A stretch of DNA of 64,000 nt, from contig NZ_JBBHDV010000001.1 of the NCBI RefSeq assembly GCF_037478135.1, positions 310,001-374,000 of the forward strand, written 5' to 3'. The notes below the pieces were generated by a model that was given only the letters and a program-made list of their open reading frames with translations, made no database searches and was not told where the DNA came from. The position numbers and the translations under genes were made by a program. This document shows, piece after piece, positions 16,232-24,545 of the stretch (position 1 is the first letter of the stretch; each line of letters begins with the position of its first letter). The DNA comes from Denitratimonas sp037478135. GTDB taxonomy: Bacteria > Pseudomonadota > Gammaproteobacteria > Xanthomonadales > Xanthomonadaceae.

Positions 16232-17524
16232 TCAGCGGGTGACCAGCGACTCGGGCAGCAGCGCATCGACGAAGGCGTAGGGATCGAAGGCACGCAGATC
16301 GTGCACGCCTTCGCCGAGGCCGACATAGCGGATCGGCAGCCCGAATTCGCGTGCCAGCGCGAAGATCACGCCGCCCTTGGCACTGCCGTCGAGCTTGGTG
16401 ACGATCAGGCCGCTGACGCCGGCCGCCTTGTGGAAGTGGCGCACCTGGTTTATCGCATTCTGGCCGGTGGTGCCGTCGATGACCTGCAACACCTCGTGCG
16501 GGGCGGTCGGATCGAGCTTGCCGAGCACGCGTTTGATCTTGCCCAGTTCGTCCATCAGGCCCTGCTGGGTGTGCAGGCGGCCGGCGGTATCGGCGATCAG
16601 CAGATCGACATTGCGTGCACGTGCGGTCTGCAAGGCGTCGTAGACCACCGCCGCCGGATCGGCGCCGTTGGCCTGGGCTGCCACGTGCACGCCGTTGCGT
16701 TCGCCCCAGGTCTTCAATTGTTCGACCGCGGCGGCGCGGAAGGTGTCACCGGCGGCCAGCATGATGCTCTTGCGCTCGTCCAGATAACGCCGCGCCAGTT
16801 TGCCGATCGTCGTGGTCTTGCCGACGCCGTTGACGCCCACGGTCAGGATCACGAAGGGCTTGGCGCCGGTGTAGATGTTCAGCGGTTCGGCCACCGGCAC
16901 CAGCAGTGCGATCAGCTCGCCGCGCAAGGCATCGAGCAGGCCGCGAGCATCGTTGAATTCGTTGCGCGCCATGCGCTGGCGCAGGTCGTCGATGATGATC
17001 GTGGTGGCGGCGATGCCGACATCGGCGGTCAGCAGGCAGGTTTCCAGTTCTTCAAGGAAATCCTCGTCCAGCGCCGGCTGGCGCGAGAACAGGGTCGAGA
17101 AACTTTTCGCGAAACCGCTGTTGCGCAGGCGCTCGCGCCAGCTGGCGGCGGCCGGTTCGGCACGGGCGGGTGCGGCCGGCCCGGTGATGACGGGTTCGGC
17201 GGCGCTGGGTTCGGCGACGGCAGACGCGATTTGGGCAGGTTCGTCGGAAGTGGGCTTGTCGAAAGCGGGTTCGTCGAACACAGTCCCGGCCGGCGCAGGA
17301 GTGGCCAGCGCGGTATCGGGTTCAGCCGCGAAGGCACCGGTTCCGGATGGCGCGACAGACTGGGCCTCCGAAGCAATGACGTCGGGCGCAGCGGCTTCGG
17401 GTGCAGCCTGCTGCGGCATATTGTCCTGCCGCACGGGCAGGTCCTGCCCGGCGCTGTCGCCGGCGGGCTTGGCAGCGTCATCGGCGGGCGGGTTGGCAGG
17501 CTTCTTGCGGAAAAAACGGAGCAT
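16232..17524 (-). CDS. ftsY: FtsY, signal recognition particle receptor
   Basis: 430 residues. GTPase that docks the SRP-ribosome complex at the membrane. An alanine/acid-rich N-terminal A domain (about 1-120) precedes the NG domain: P-loop VGVNGVGKTTTIGKLA, DTFRAAAVEQL, DTAGRLHTQQGLMDEL and TKLDGSAKGG. The start at 17524 (MLRFFRKKPANPPADD) gives the short basic head usual for FtsY; the longer frame upstream would overlap the rsmD start region. ftsE/ftsX do not follow. It is divergent from rsmD with 89 bases between. Confidence 0.96.
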   Translation of the reverse strand: MLRFFRKKPANPPADDAAKPAGDSAGQDLPVRQDNMPQQAAPEAAAPDVIASEAQSVAPSGTGAFAAEPDTALATPAPAGTVFDEPAFDKPTSDEPAQIASAVAEPSAAEPVITGPAAPARAEPAAASWRERLRNSGFAKSFSTLFSRQPALDEDFLEELETCLLTADVGIAATTIIIDDLRQRMARNEFNDARGLLDALRGELIALLVPVAEPLNIYTGAKPFVILTVGVNGVGKTTTIGKLARRYLDERKSIMLAAGDTFRAAAVEQLKTWGERNGVHVAAQANGADPAAVVYDALQTARARNVDLLIADTAGRLHTQQGLMDELGKIKRVLGKLDPTAPHEVLQVIDGTTGQNAINQVRHFHKAAGVSGLIVTKLDGSAKGGVIFALAREFGLPIRYVGLGEGVHDLRAFDPYAFVDALLPESLVTR

Positions 17525-17613
17525 CCGGGGCGCGACTGTTGGAGAATGGCGGGCATGGTAGCACTGGCCCCCATTCCCCCCGATGAAGCGCGCGATGCGC
17601 GCGCGGACTGCTG

Positions 17614-18261
17614 ATGCGGCGCAGGTCGACAAGTCCGTCCGGCAGCAGCGGCAAGGTCCGGATCATCGCCGGGCAATGGCGCGGCAGCCGGCTGGAAGTG
17701 CCTGATGCGGCCGGTCTTCGGCCCAGCTCGGACCGGGTGCGTGAAACACTGTTCAACTGGTTGCAGGCGGAAATCGGCGGTGCGCGCTGTCTGGATCTGT
17801 TCGCCGGCAGTGGCGCGCTGGGATTCGAGGCGGCTTCGCGTGGTGCGGCACAGGTGGTGATGATCGAACGCGATGCCGCCGCGGCGGCCTCGCTGCGTGC
17901 CACGGCGCAGCGGCTGGATGCGGGGCAGGTCGAAATCGTGGCGGCCGATGCGCTGGCGTGGCTGGCCGGGCCGGTATCGGCGCAGTTCGACATCGTGTTC
18001 GTGGATCCACCGTTCGCGGCCGGGCTGTGGCAGCCGGTGCTGGACGCGCTGCCGCGCTGGCTGGCGCCACGCGCATGGCTTTACCTGGAGTCGGCACGCG
18101 ATGCGCCGCCGCCGCGGATCGAAGGTTTTGTACCGCATCGCGAGGGCAGCACGCGTGACGTGCGCTTTTGCCTGCTGCGACGCGTCATGGATGCCTCGCA
18201 GGGCGGTGCGCCTGCTACACTCGAATCCTTCACCGGCGGGGAACCGGCAGCCAGTCCATGA
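17614..18261 (+). CDS. rsmD: RsmD, 16S rRNA (guanine966-N2)-methyltransferase
   Basis: 215 residues. SAM motif CLDLFAGSGALGFEA and catalytic VDPPF are the RsmD signatures, after RIIAGQWRGSRLEVP and LRPSSDRVRETLFNWL. It is divergent from ftsY, an association also seen in E. coli. The stop overlaps the coaD start (ATGA). The C-terminal approximately 20 residues are longer than in E. coli and not conserved. Confidence 0.95.
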   Translation: MRRRSTSPSGSSGKVRIIAGQWRGSRLEVPDAAGLRPSSDRVRETLFNWLQAEIGGARCLDLFAGSGALGFEAASRGAAQVVMIERDAAAAASLRATAQRLDAGQVEIVAADALAWLAGPVSAQFDIVFVDPPFAAGLWQPVLDALPRWLAPRAWLYLESARDAPPPRIEGFVPHREGSTRDVRFCLLRRVMDASQGGAPATLESFTGGEPAASP

Positions 18262-18752
18262 GTTCTGCACGACAACGCATCGCGGTCTATCCGGGCACGT
18301 TCGACCCGATCACCAATGGCCATATCGACCTGATCGCGCGCGCTGCGCCGCTGTTCGAGAAAGTCATCGTCGGCGTGGCTGAAAGTCCCGCCAAGGGGCC
18401 GGGTTTTCCGTTGAAGGACCGGATCGAACTGGCGCAGCAGGCGTTGGTTGGGCTGGCCAATGTCGAAGTGCGCGGTTTCAAGACGCTGCTGGCGCATTTC
18501 GTGAAGGAAGTCGGTGGCGGGGTGATGCTGCGCGGGCTGCGCGCGGTGTCCGATTTCGAATACGAGTTCCAGCTGGCGAGCATGAACCGGCATCTGATTC
18601 CCGATGTCGAGACGCTGTTCCTGACGCCGGCGGAAAAATACAGCTTCATTTCCTCCTCGCTGGTGCGTGAAGTGGCGCGGCTGGGGGGCGATGTTTCCGG
18701 CTTCGTGCATCCTGCGGTGCAGGCGGCATTGAAGCGCAAGTGGGGCGGCTGA
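18258..18752 (+). CDS. coaD: Phosphopantetheine adenylyltransferase
   Basis: 164 residues. Penultimate step of coenzyme A synthesis. Nucleotidyltransferase motif YPGTFDPITNGHIDLI at the N-terminus and the C-terminal ISSSLVREVARLGGD. A TACACT box at 18216-18221, inside the end of rsmD, could give it its own promoter. Start at the ATGA overlap with rsmD; the family N-terminus follows within ten residues. Confidence 0.97.
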   Translation: MSSARQRIAVYPGTFDPITNGHIDLIARAAPLFEKVIVGVAESPAKGPGFPLKDRIELAQQALVGLANVEVRGFKTLLAHFVKEVGGGVMLRGLRAVSDFEYEFQLASMNRHLIPDVETLFLTPAEKYSFISSSLVREVARLGGDVSGFVHPAVQAALKRKWGG

Positions 18753-18835
18753 TCCGGGGCGCCAGGTGCAGCCGCCGGCATGCATGGCGCGCTGCAACGA
18801 TGTTTTTTCCAGAACCAAGCAAAAAGGTGGATGAG

Positions 18836-19345
18836 ATGACCAACAAGATCGCTGTTGCCGCCCTGATCGTCGGGGCATTGTTCGTTGCCGGCTGCGGCCA
18901 GCAAGGTGCGGAACAGGCCCAGCAGGCGCCGGCCGAGGCCGCGGCTCCAGCGGCATTGCCGGTGCCGCCCAGCAGTGATGCCCAGGCCTGGAAGCTGTAT
19001 CTGGTGAACGTGGCCAAGCGCAATATGGATGGCATCCGGTCCAGCCCGTACATGTACTACCTGCCGTCGGCCGATGCGGCCGATTTCGACGAGCAGTACG
19101 AGCGCCAGGCCGACAACGTGGCCGGTTCGGTGGCGCGTGGTGTGCTGCCGGGCAACATGCTGGCCTTCGGTTCGCCCGAGTCCTCGCGCATGGCCGACCT
19201 GATCGCCGATGCGTTCGGGCATGTGCAGGCCGGTTCGATGAAGGATGTGCGGGTGCTGTTCATCGGCAACGCCGAGGATCTGGAGCGGGTCAAGGCCGCG
19301 GTCGAGCCCAGCGGCGCCGACGTGGTGTTCCACGAAGTCAAGTAA
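18836..19345 (+). CDS. Predicted lipoprotein of unknown function
   Basis: 169 residues. Start at 18836 has a good ribosome-binding site (AAGGTGG) and opens with a lipoprotein signal ending in FVAGC, with the lipidated cysteine at about 17, then an alanine/proline-rich spacer. The body has a predicted mixed fold with SSPYMYYLPSADAADFDEQY and VLFIGNAEDLERVKAAVEPS, suggesting a nucleotide- or ligand-binding-like alpha/beta core, but I recognise no named family. It lies between coaD and the YfhL-type ferredoxin gene. Confidence 0.8.
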   Translation: MTNKIAVAALIVGALFVAGCGQQGAEQAQQAPAEAAAPAALPVPPSSDAQAWKLYLVNVAKRNMDGIRSSPYMYYLPSADAADFDEQYERQADNVAGSVARGVLPGNMLAFGSPESSRMADLIADAFGHVQAGSMKDVRVLFIGNAEDLERVKAAVEPSGADVVFHEVK

Positions 19346-19354
19346 TCCGCTGCC

Positions 19355-19386
19355 GCGGCGTGGCCGGCCCGTTCCGGCCACGTTGC
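19355..19386 (+). terminator. Strong hairpin after the lipoprotein gene
   Basis: Arms GCGGCGTGGCCGG (19355-19367) and CCGGCCACGTTGC (19374-19386), 13 pairs with two G-U, loop of six. There is no T tract, so it may be a weak or factor-dependent terminator, an mRNA 3' stabiliser, or a processing site before the ferredoxin-ggt pair. Confidence 0.4.
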
Positions 19387-19436
19387 GGCGCGCTGCGCCA
19401 TCATGGATGGCCTTTCCAACGGCAGGTGCTGGCGCG

Positions 19437-19691
19437 ATGGCCTTGCTCATCAACGACCTGTGCGTGAACTGCGATGTCTGCGCACCGGTCTGTCCCAACA
19501 ATGCGATCACCCAGGGCCAGACGATCTACGAGATCGCCGCCTCGCATTGCACCGAGTGCGTGGGTCATTTCGATACTCCGCAATGCGTGGAGGTATGTCC
19601 GGTGGAATGCATCGATCCGGATCCGGATCACCCCGAAACCCAGGAAGAACTGATGGAAAAGTACCTGCAACTGACCGGGGTGACGGCATGA
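19437..19691 (+). CDS. yfhL: YfhL-type 2[4Fe-4S] ferredoxin
   Basis: 84 residues. Cluster ligands C9, C12, C15, C19 (CVNCDVCAPVC) and a second set C38, C41, C50, C54, with an extra C58. The wide C-x2-C-x8-C-x3-C insert is characteristic of the YfhL (Alv-type) family. These ferredoxins have unusually low redox potentials; partners are unknown. Neighbourhood with coaD is common in gammaproteobacteria. The stop overlaps the ggt start. Confidence 0.93.
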   Translation: MALLINDLCVNCDVCAPVCPNNAITQGQTIYEIAASHCTECVGHFDTPQCVEVCPVECIDPDPDHPETQEELMEKYLQLTGVTA

Positions 19692-21406
19692 AGCTGCGTC
19701 CACTGCTCGTTCTTTTTCTTGGCCTGCTGCTGGCGGCGCCACTCACCCACGCGCGCCAGGGCAGCGAGCCGGTACTTCCGCGCCAGGCCGCGATCGCCAC
19801 GGCCAATGCCTATGCCACCGATGCCGGCCTGGAAGTGCTGGCCAATGGCGGCAACGCCTTCGATGCCGCGATCGCGGTCAGTGCCATGCTGGGGCTGGTG
19901 GAGCCGGAAAGTTCGGGTATCGGCGGCGGCGGTTTCATGCTGCTGCGCCGTGCCCAGGACGGGCGCGAAGTGTTCGTCGATGCGCGCGAGCGCGCGCCAC
20001 TGGCCGCGACCCGCGACATGTACAGGGACGAGGAGGGCAAGGTTCGCCCGCGCAGCACCATCGACGGCGCGCTGGCGGCCGCGATCCCGGGCACGCCGGC
20101 CGGTCTGGTGCACCTGTCCGAACACTACGGCCGGGTGCCGTTGTCGGTGTCGCTGGCACCGGCGATCCGGTTGGCGCGCAAGGGCTGGGTGCTGAGTGAA
20201 AAGACCGCACAGATGCTGCCCTGGCGCAGTGAGGTGCTGGCACGTTCAAGCGGCGCGCGCGAACTGTTCTTCCGTGGCGGCGAGCCGGTCAAGGCCGGTG
20301 ACACGCTGAAAAACCCGGACTACGCCCGCACGCTGGAGCGTATCGCCAGGCATGGCCGCGATGGTTTCTATGCCGGGCCGCTGGCTCAGCGACTGGTCGA
20401 TGGCGTGCAAAAGGCGGGCGGCATCTGGAGCCTGGAGGATCTCGCCCAGTATCAGGTGATCGAACGCGAACCGCTGCGTATCGAGCATCGTGGTTACACC
20501 CTGGTCACCGCGCCGCTGCCGTCTTCCGGCGGCATTGCGCTGGGACAGATGCTGAACATTCTTTCCGGCTACAACTATCCGGCAATGGCGCCGGTGGACC
20601 GCATGCATCTGGTGGTGGAGGCGATGCGCCGCGCCTACCGTGACCGCGCGCAGTTCCTTGGCGATCCTGATTTCGTCGAGGTGCCGGTGCAGCGCATGCT
20701 CAGCCTGGACTACGCCGCCGGGCTGCGGGCTTCGATCCATCCGGGCCGCGCGATGCCCAGCGAACTGCTGCCGCCGGTTGGCCAGCAGGATGCGCGGCCG
20801 GACACCACGCATTTTTCCATCGTCGATGTGGAAGGCAATCTGATCGCGGTCACGCAGACGGTGAACCTGACCTTCGGCAATGCCTTCGTGGTGCCCGGCA
20901 CCGGTTTCGTACTGAACAACGAAATGGACGATTTCGCCGCCGCGCCGGGCGTGCCCAATGCTTTCGGCCTGATCGGGGATGCCGCCAACGCGGTGGAGCC
21001 GGGCAAGCGCCCGCTGTCGTCGATGAGCCCGACTTTCCTGCGCGGCGGTGACCGCATCGCCGCCCTCGGCACTCCCGGTGGCAGCCGCATCATCACGATG
21101 GTGATGCTGGGCCTGATGGAGCTGATGGATGGCAAGGGCGCGCAGGAAACCGCCGACCGTCCGCGCTATCACCACCAGTTCGTGCCGGATGTCATCACGC
21201 TGGAGCCGGGCTGGCTGGATGAGGCGCAGATCCAGCAGCTGCGCGATCGTGGTCATGAAGTACGCGTGGCCGATTCGACCTGGGGCAATATGCAGGTGGT
21301 GCTGTGGGACCAGCGCAGCGGGGAGGTTCAGGCCGGCAGCGACCGGCGCTGGAAATCCGTCGGCAAGGCGGCGACCGGTGACGAGCCGGCGCTGATCTAC
21401 CGCTGA
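19688..21406 (+). CDS. ggt: Gamma-glutamyltranspeptidase
   Basis: 572 residues. Periplasmic enzyme that cleaves glutathione and transfers glutamyl groups. Signal peptide (LLVLFLGLLLAAPLTHA); precursor autocleavage before T373 in PDTTHFSIVD, the Ntn-hydrolase nucleophile that starts the small subunit. Also FMLLRRAQDG and PLSSMSPTFLRG, with the GGS oxyanion motif (GGSRIITMVM). Start at ATGA overlap with the ferredoxin gene. gshB in the same window makes the substrate, but they are not linked. Confidence 0.97.
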   Translation: MKLRPLLVLFLGLLLAAPLTHARQGSEPVLPRQAAIATANAYATDAGLEVLANGGNAFDAAIAVSAMLGLVEPESSGIGGGGFMLLRRAQDGREVFVDARERAPLAATRDMYRDEEGKVRPRSTIDGALAAAIPGTPAGLVHLSEHYGRVPLSVSLAPAIRLARKGWVLSEKTAQMLPWRSEVLARSSGARELFFRGGEPVKAGDTLKNPDYARTLERIARHGRDGFYAGPLAQRLVDGVQKAGGIWSLEDLAQYQVIEREPLRIEHRGYTLVTAPLPSSGGIALGQMLNILSGYNYPAMAPVDRMHLVVEAMRRAYRDRAQFLGDPDFVEVPVQRMLSLDYAAGLRASIHPGRAMPSELLPPVGQQDARPDTTHFSIVDVEGNLIAVTQTVNLTFGNAFVVPGTGFVLNNEMDDFAAAPGVPNAFGLIGDAANAVEPGKRPLSSMSPTFLRGGDRIAALGTPGGSRIITMVMLGLMELMDGKGAQETADRPRYHHQFVPDVITLEPGWLDEAQIQQLRDRGHEVRVADSTWGNMQVVLWDQRSGEVQAGSDRRWKSVGKAATGDEPALIYR

Positions 21407-21431
21407 GCGGCCGGACCCGGAAAACAGCGCG

Positions 21432-22331
21432 ATGAACCCTCGATCTTCCCGCCAGAACGGGCGCAGCGGCGCCGGTCTGTTGTTGCTGTTGTTCGGCCTG
21501 GCGTTGCTGCTGGTGGCGGTGTTGTGGATGGCACGGCTGGTGGCGCAGGCGCCGCAGGGCGCGGCAGTTGAACCGCCCGTGGCGCCGCCGGTTGCCGCCG
21601 TGGCGCCGTCTGCCGCAGTGGAGCTGGTCGACGAAGCCTTCGGCGTGCGCGGTCAGGGCCTGGCACTGCGGCGCGTGGTGCAGATGCTGCAATGGCGCGA
21701 AGTGGCCAGCGTGCCGTTGGCGCCTTCGGACCAGATTGTCGTGGACCATGGCGACTACCAACTGCTGTGGGCGGCGCGGCCGATCGATTCCAGCCGCTAT
21801 GCGCTGGCCGACAGTCACGCCAACCCGGGTCCGTTGCCGTACCGCAGCCGCAATTTCGGGGATGTGCCGGCGCTGGCGGTGGATTCGGCGAAAACGCAGG
21901 TTGCCGGCTGGGTGCATGTGCCGCCGTCAGGCGTGGTCCTGCCGGACAATCTGCAGGCGGTGTTCCGGGCCGAGGGCGAATGGTTCGTCAGCGCGCCGGA
22001 AGGCGCTGCGCCGGAGGTAGGCGATCTGCGGGTGCGTTTCGACCTGTTGCCGGCGATCGCCGTGGAAACATCCGGAAGCGGACGCTCCCCGTCTGCCGCA
22101 ACAGCGACGAATGAGGATCCGACCGGCGTGGCGCTGGTCTGGATCGCGCGGATTTCTGCTTTCGTGCTGGCGCTGGTCGGTGCCGGCCTGGCATTGCGTG
22201 GTGCTGCGCGCCGTGCGGCGGCGGGTAGTCGCCTGGCGCGGTTGTCCTCGGCCGGTCTGCTTGCAATCGCAGCGTGGATCGCGGTGGCGGCGTTGCTGCT
22301 GGCAGTGGCGCTGGCGCGCCTGCTGGGCTGA
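21432..22331 (+). CDS. TMEM43-like membrane protein
   Basis: 299 residues. One N-terminal membrane helix (about 13-36), a large extracytoplasmic domain, and two C-terminal membrane helices (about 235-260 and 275-298). Features like QMLQWREV, YQLLWAARPIDSSRY, and GPLPYRSRNF, with GDLRVRFDL just before the helices, resemble the bacterial TMEM43 (DUF1625) family. It is shorter than most members and the first half is trimmed. It follows ggt by 25 bases and may share its transcript. Function unknown. Confidence 0.6.
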   Translation: MNPRSSRQNGRSGAGLLLLLFGLALLLVAVLWMARLVAQAPQGAAVEPPVAPPVAAVAPSAAVELVDEAFGVRGQGLALRRVVQMLQWREVASVPLAPSDQIVVDHGDYQLLWAARPIDSSRYALADSHANPGPLPYRSRNFGDVPALAVDSAKTQVAGWVHVPPSGVVLPDNLQAVFRAEGEWFVSAPEGAAPEVGDLRVRFDLLPAIAVETSGSGRSPSAATATNEDPTGVALVWIARISAFVLALVGAGLALRGAARRAAAGSRLARLSSAGLLAIAAWIAVAALLLAVALARLLG

Positions 22332-22352
22332 GGCGGGCAAAGCCCAGTCTGT

Positions 22353-22886
22353 TCAGGCCGGGCTGCCGTCCGGGTTGTGGTCGATGAAGTACAGCCCGGC
22401 GTAGAGCTTGGGATCGATCCAGTAGCCTTCGCCCATGCGCGCGTGCAGCCATGCGGCGGCGTCGCGTCGCGGCACTTCGTGCACGATGATGTCTTCGGTT
22501 TCATCGCCGCCGCCGGGGCCGACCTTGACCAGGTCCAGCGCCCGCACGAAGGCGACCTGTTCATTGCTCATGCCTGAGGATGAAGGGCCGGTCATCAGGT
22601 ACTGGATGCGGCCCGCCTGCCAGCCGGTTTCCTCCAGCAGTTCACGTTCGGCGGCGGTTTCGATCGATTCGTCATCGTCGACATCGCCGACCAGGCCGGC
22701 CGGCATCTCGATGCTCGGAGCATTGATCGGGATGCGGAACTGTTCGACCAGCAGCAGGGTGTCCTGTGGCGTCACCGCGACAATGATCACCGCCGAGCTG
22801 GCATTGGTCCGCTCGGCGTATTCCCAGTTGCCGCGCCGGCGCATGCGCAGGTACTCGCCGTTGTAAAGTATCTCGGTTTGTTCCAT
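22353..22886 (-). CDS. NUDIX hydrolase, ADP-ribose pyrophosphatase-like
   Basis: 177 residues. Full Nudix box GDVDDDESIETAAERELLEETGW (G-x5-E-x7-REUxEExGU; stated here in two parts: GDVDDDESIETAAE, then RELLEETGW). N-terminal beta strands and the LVEQFRIPINAPSIEMPAG block are typical of ADP-sugar pyrophosphatases (NudF/TrgB class). Start at 22886 was chosen over one 21 codons upstream since it follows a GGGGGGCGAAAG site. Substrate is not certain; it is unlike the NudE-type gene later in the window. Confidence 0.88.
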   Translation of the reverse strand: MEQTEILYNGEYLRMRRRGNWEYAERTNASSAVIIVAVTPQDTLLLVEQFRIPINAPSIEMPAGLVGDVDDDESIETAAERELLEETGWQAGRIQYLMTGPSSSGMSNEQVAFVRALDLVKVGPGGGDETEDIIVHEVPRRDAAAWLHARMGEGYWIDPKLYAGLYFIDHNPDGSPA

Positions 22887-22964
22887 CTTTCGCCCCCCCG
22901 CGTCGTTGACCAAGGCCACCATTGTGCCGCAAGCACTGTGACGCGGCATGACCGTTCCGGACAG

Positions 22965-22982
22965 TCCCGCACACGTGCGGGA
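22965..22982. other. Inverted repeat in the divergent gap
   Basis: TCCCGCAC-AC-GTGCGGGA: two perfect eight-base arms around two bases, 78 bases above the Nudix start and 54 bases above the propeller gene start. The position between divergent genes is suited to an operator for both. The hairpin loop would be too tight without opening inner pairs. Confidence 0.25.
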
Positions 22983-23036
22983 ACCAAGCAGCTGCGGCCG
23001 TGGTCGCAGACAGGTTCACCCATCAGGTTTTGATCC

Positions 23037-24425
23037 ATGACCCATCGAATTGTTGTCACCCTGGCCCTCGCGCTCGGGTTTGGCCTGGTGCAGGCCCAAG
23101 AAGCGGCACAGGCCCCGGCTGCCGCAGTGTCGTCCGAAGCCACGGACAGCACCCGTCAGACGCTGCTGGCGGAAATCGCCAAGGTCGAGGAGCCCGCCAT
23201 GCTGACCCAGCTGGTGGCCCGCTTCCGCCAGCAGGGCGATCTGGAAGCCGAACTGGCGGCGCTGGACCGGCGTATCGCGCTGCGTCCGCACATGGGCGCC
23301 TATCGTCTGGACAAGGTCGTGACGCTGGCGCGCGAGGACCGCAAGAGCGAGGCCTACACCCTGCTGATCGACCTTCAGAACACCGGCTATGCCTACGATC
23401 TGCGCGGTGACGAGCGCTTCGCCAACATCGCCACCACCCAGGTCTGGGACTACATCGTCGACAATTTCGATGCCAACCGTGCGCCGTATGGTGAAGGCAC
23501 GGTGCTGCACACCCTGCCACGCGAGGATCTGCTGATCGAAAGCGTGGGCTGGGATGCTTCACGCAAGCAGTTGCTGGTCGGCGGCGCGCGCGAGGGCAAG
23601 GTCTACCGCGTGGAAAAGGACGGCAAGCTGGTGCCGCTGGTGTCGGCCGATGCCGACAACGGCATGTGGGCGGTGCTGGATTTCGTGGTCGACGCCAAGC
23701 GCGGCTTTCTCTGGGTCGCCTCCAGTGCGGTGCCGCACTTCAAAGGCTACAAGCCGGGCGTCGATGTCGGCCGCGCCGGCATCTTCAAATTCGACCTGAA
23801 GACCGGCAAGTTCATCCGCAGCTTCCTGTCGCCCGAGGGCCAGGGCAACATCTTCATGCTGGCCTCGCTGGCGCTGGGCGTGGATGGCGAGATCTATGCG
23901 CTGGATATCATCAACAGCGCGCTGTACCAGGTCCGCGACGACCAGTTCCGCCGACTGGTGCATGCGCCGGCGTTCCCGGCGATGCGCGCGCTGGCGGTTT
24001 CCGGTGACGGAAAGAACCTGTATCTGGCCGACTACGAGCGCGGCATCGTCGGCATCGAGCTGGCCACGCTGAAGGCTTTCGATGTGCGCGTACCGACCAA
24101 GCTCTCGCTGCAGGGCATCGAGGCGTTGTTCTGGTTCGAGGGCAGTCTGGTGGCGGTGCAGTCGGGCATGACCCCGCCGCGCGTGATGCGCTTCGGGCTG
24201 TCTGACGATGGCCGCACGATCACCGGCGTGACGCCGGTTGAGGCCAGCAACCCGGCCTTCGCCAAGGTCGGCAAGGCGGCGATGGACGGCAGTTCGATCT
24301 ATGTGGTCGGCAACAGCCAGCTCGACAATTACGATCGCTTCGGTCTGGTGCGCAACAAGGATCAGCTGGAAGGCACGCGCATCATCCGGATTGATGCCGA
24401 TTACGTGCCGCCGCAGGCGCAGTAA
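23037..24425 (+). CDS. Secreted beta-propeller protein of unknown function
   Basis: 462 residues. Signal peptide ending near ALGFGLVQAQ, then an acidic helical region (about 40-110) that looks TPR-like, then blade-like repeats from about 155: IESVGWDASRKQLLVGG, AVLDFVVDAKRGFLWVA, FMLASLALGVDGEIYALD, MRALAVSGDGKNLYLAD. These fit an NHL/SMP-30-type six-bladed propeller. No catalytic motif is visible; a role in binding or sensing in the periplasm is possible. It is a single gene with its own terminator. Confidence 0.75.
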   Translation: MTHRIVVTLALALGFGLVQAQEAAQAPAAAVSSEATDSTRQTLLAEIAKVEEPAMLTQLVARFRQQGDLEAELAALDRRIALRPHMGAYRLDKVVTLAREDRKSEAYTLLIDLQNTGYAYDLRGDERFANIATTQVWDYIVDNFDANRAPYGEGTVLHTLPREDLLIESVGWDASRKQLLVGGAREGKVYRVEKDGKLVPLVSADADNGMWAVLDFVVDAKRGFLWVASSAVPHFKGYKPGVDVGRAGIFKFDLKTGKFIRSFLSPEGQGNIFMLASLALGVDGEIYALDIINSALYQVRDDQFRRLVHAPAFPAMRALAVSGDGKNLYLADYERGIVGIELATLKAFDVRVPTKLSLQGIEALFWFEGSLVAVQSGMTPPRVMRFGLSDDGRTITGVTPVEASNPAFAKVGKAAMDGSSIYVVGNSQLDNYDRFGLVRNKDQLEGTRIIRIDADYVPPQAQ

Positions 24426-24439
24426 GGACTTCGCACAAG

Positions 24440-24480
24440 CCGGGCATGGCGGGCGCTGTGCCGCCGTGCCTGGTGTTTTC
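24440..24480 (+). terminator. Hairpin terminator after the propeller gene
   Basis: CCGGGCATGGCGG (24440-24452) pairs with CCGCCGTGCCTGG (24461-24473), 13 pairs with two G-U and an eight-base loop, followed by TGTTTTC. It ends the plus transcript 15 bases after the stop; the minus-strand exonuclease gene ends 66 bases on. Confidence 0.6.
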
Positions 24481-24545
24481 GGACGCGTGGGCGCGATGAC
24501 TCGCTGATCGGGCTGCTGGGTAGCTGTTTCCGACGCGCTGCCGGC

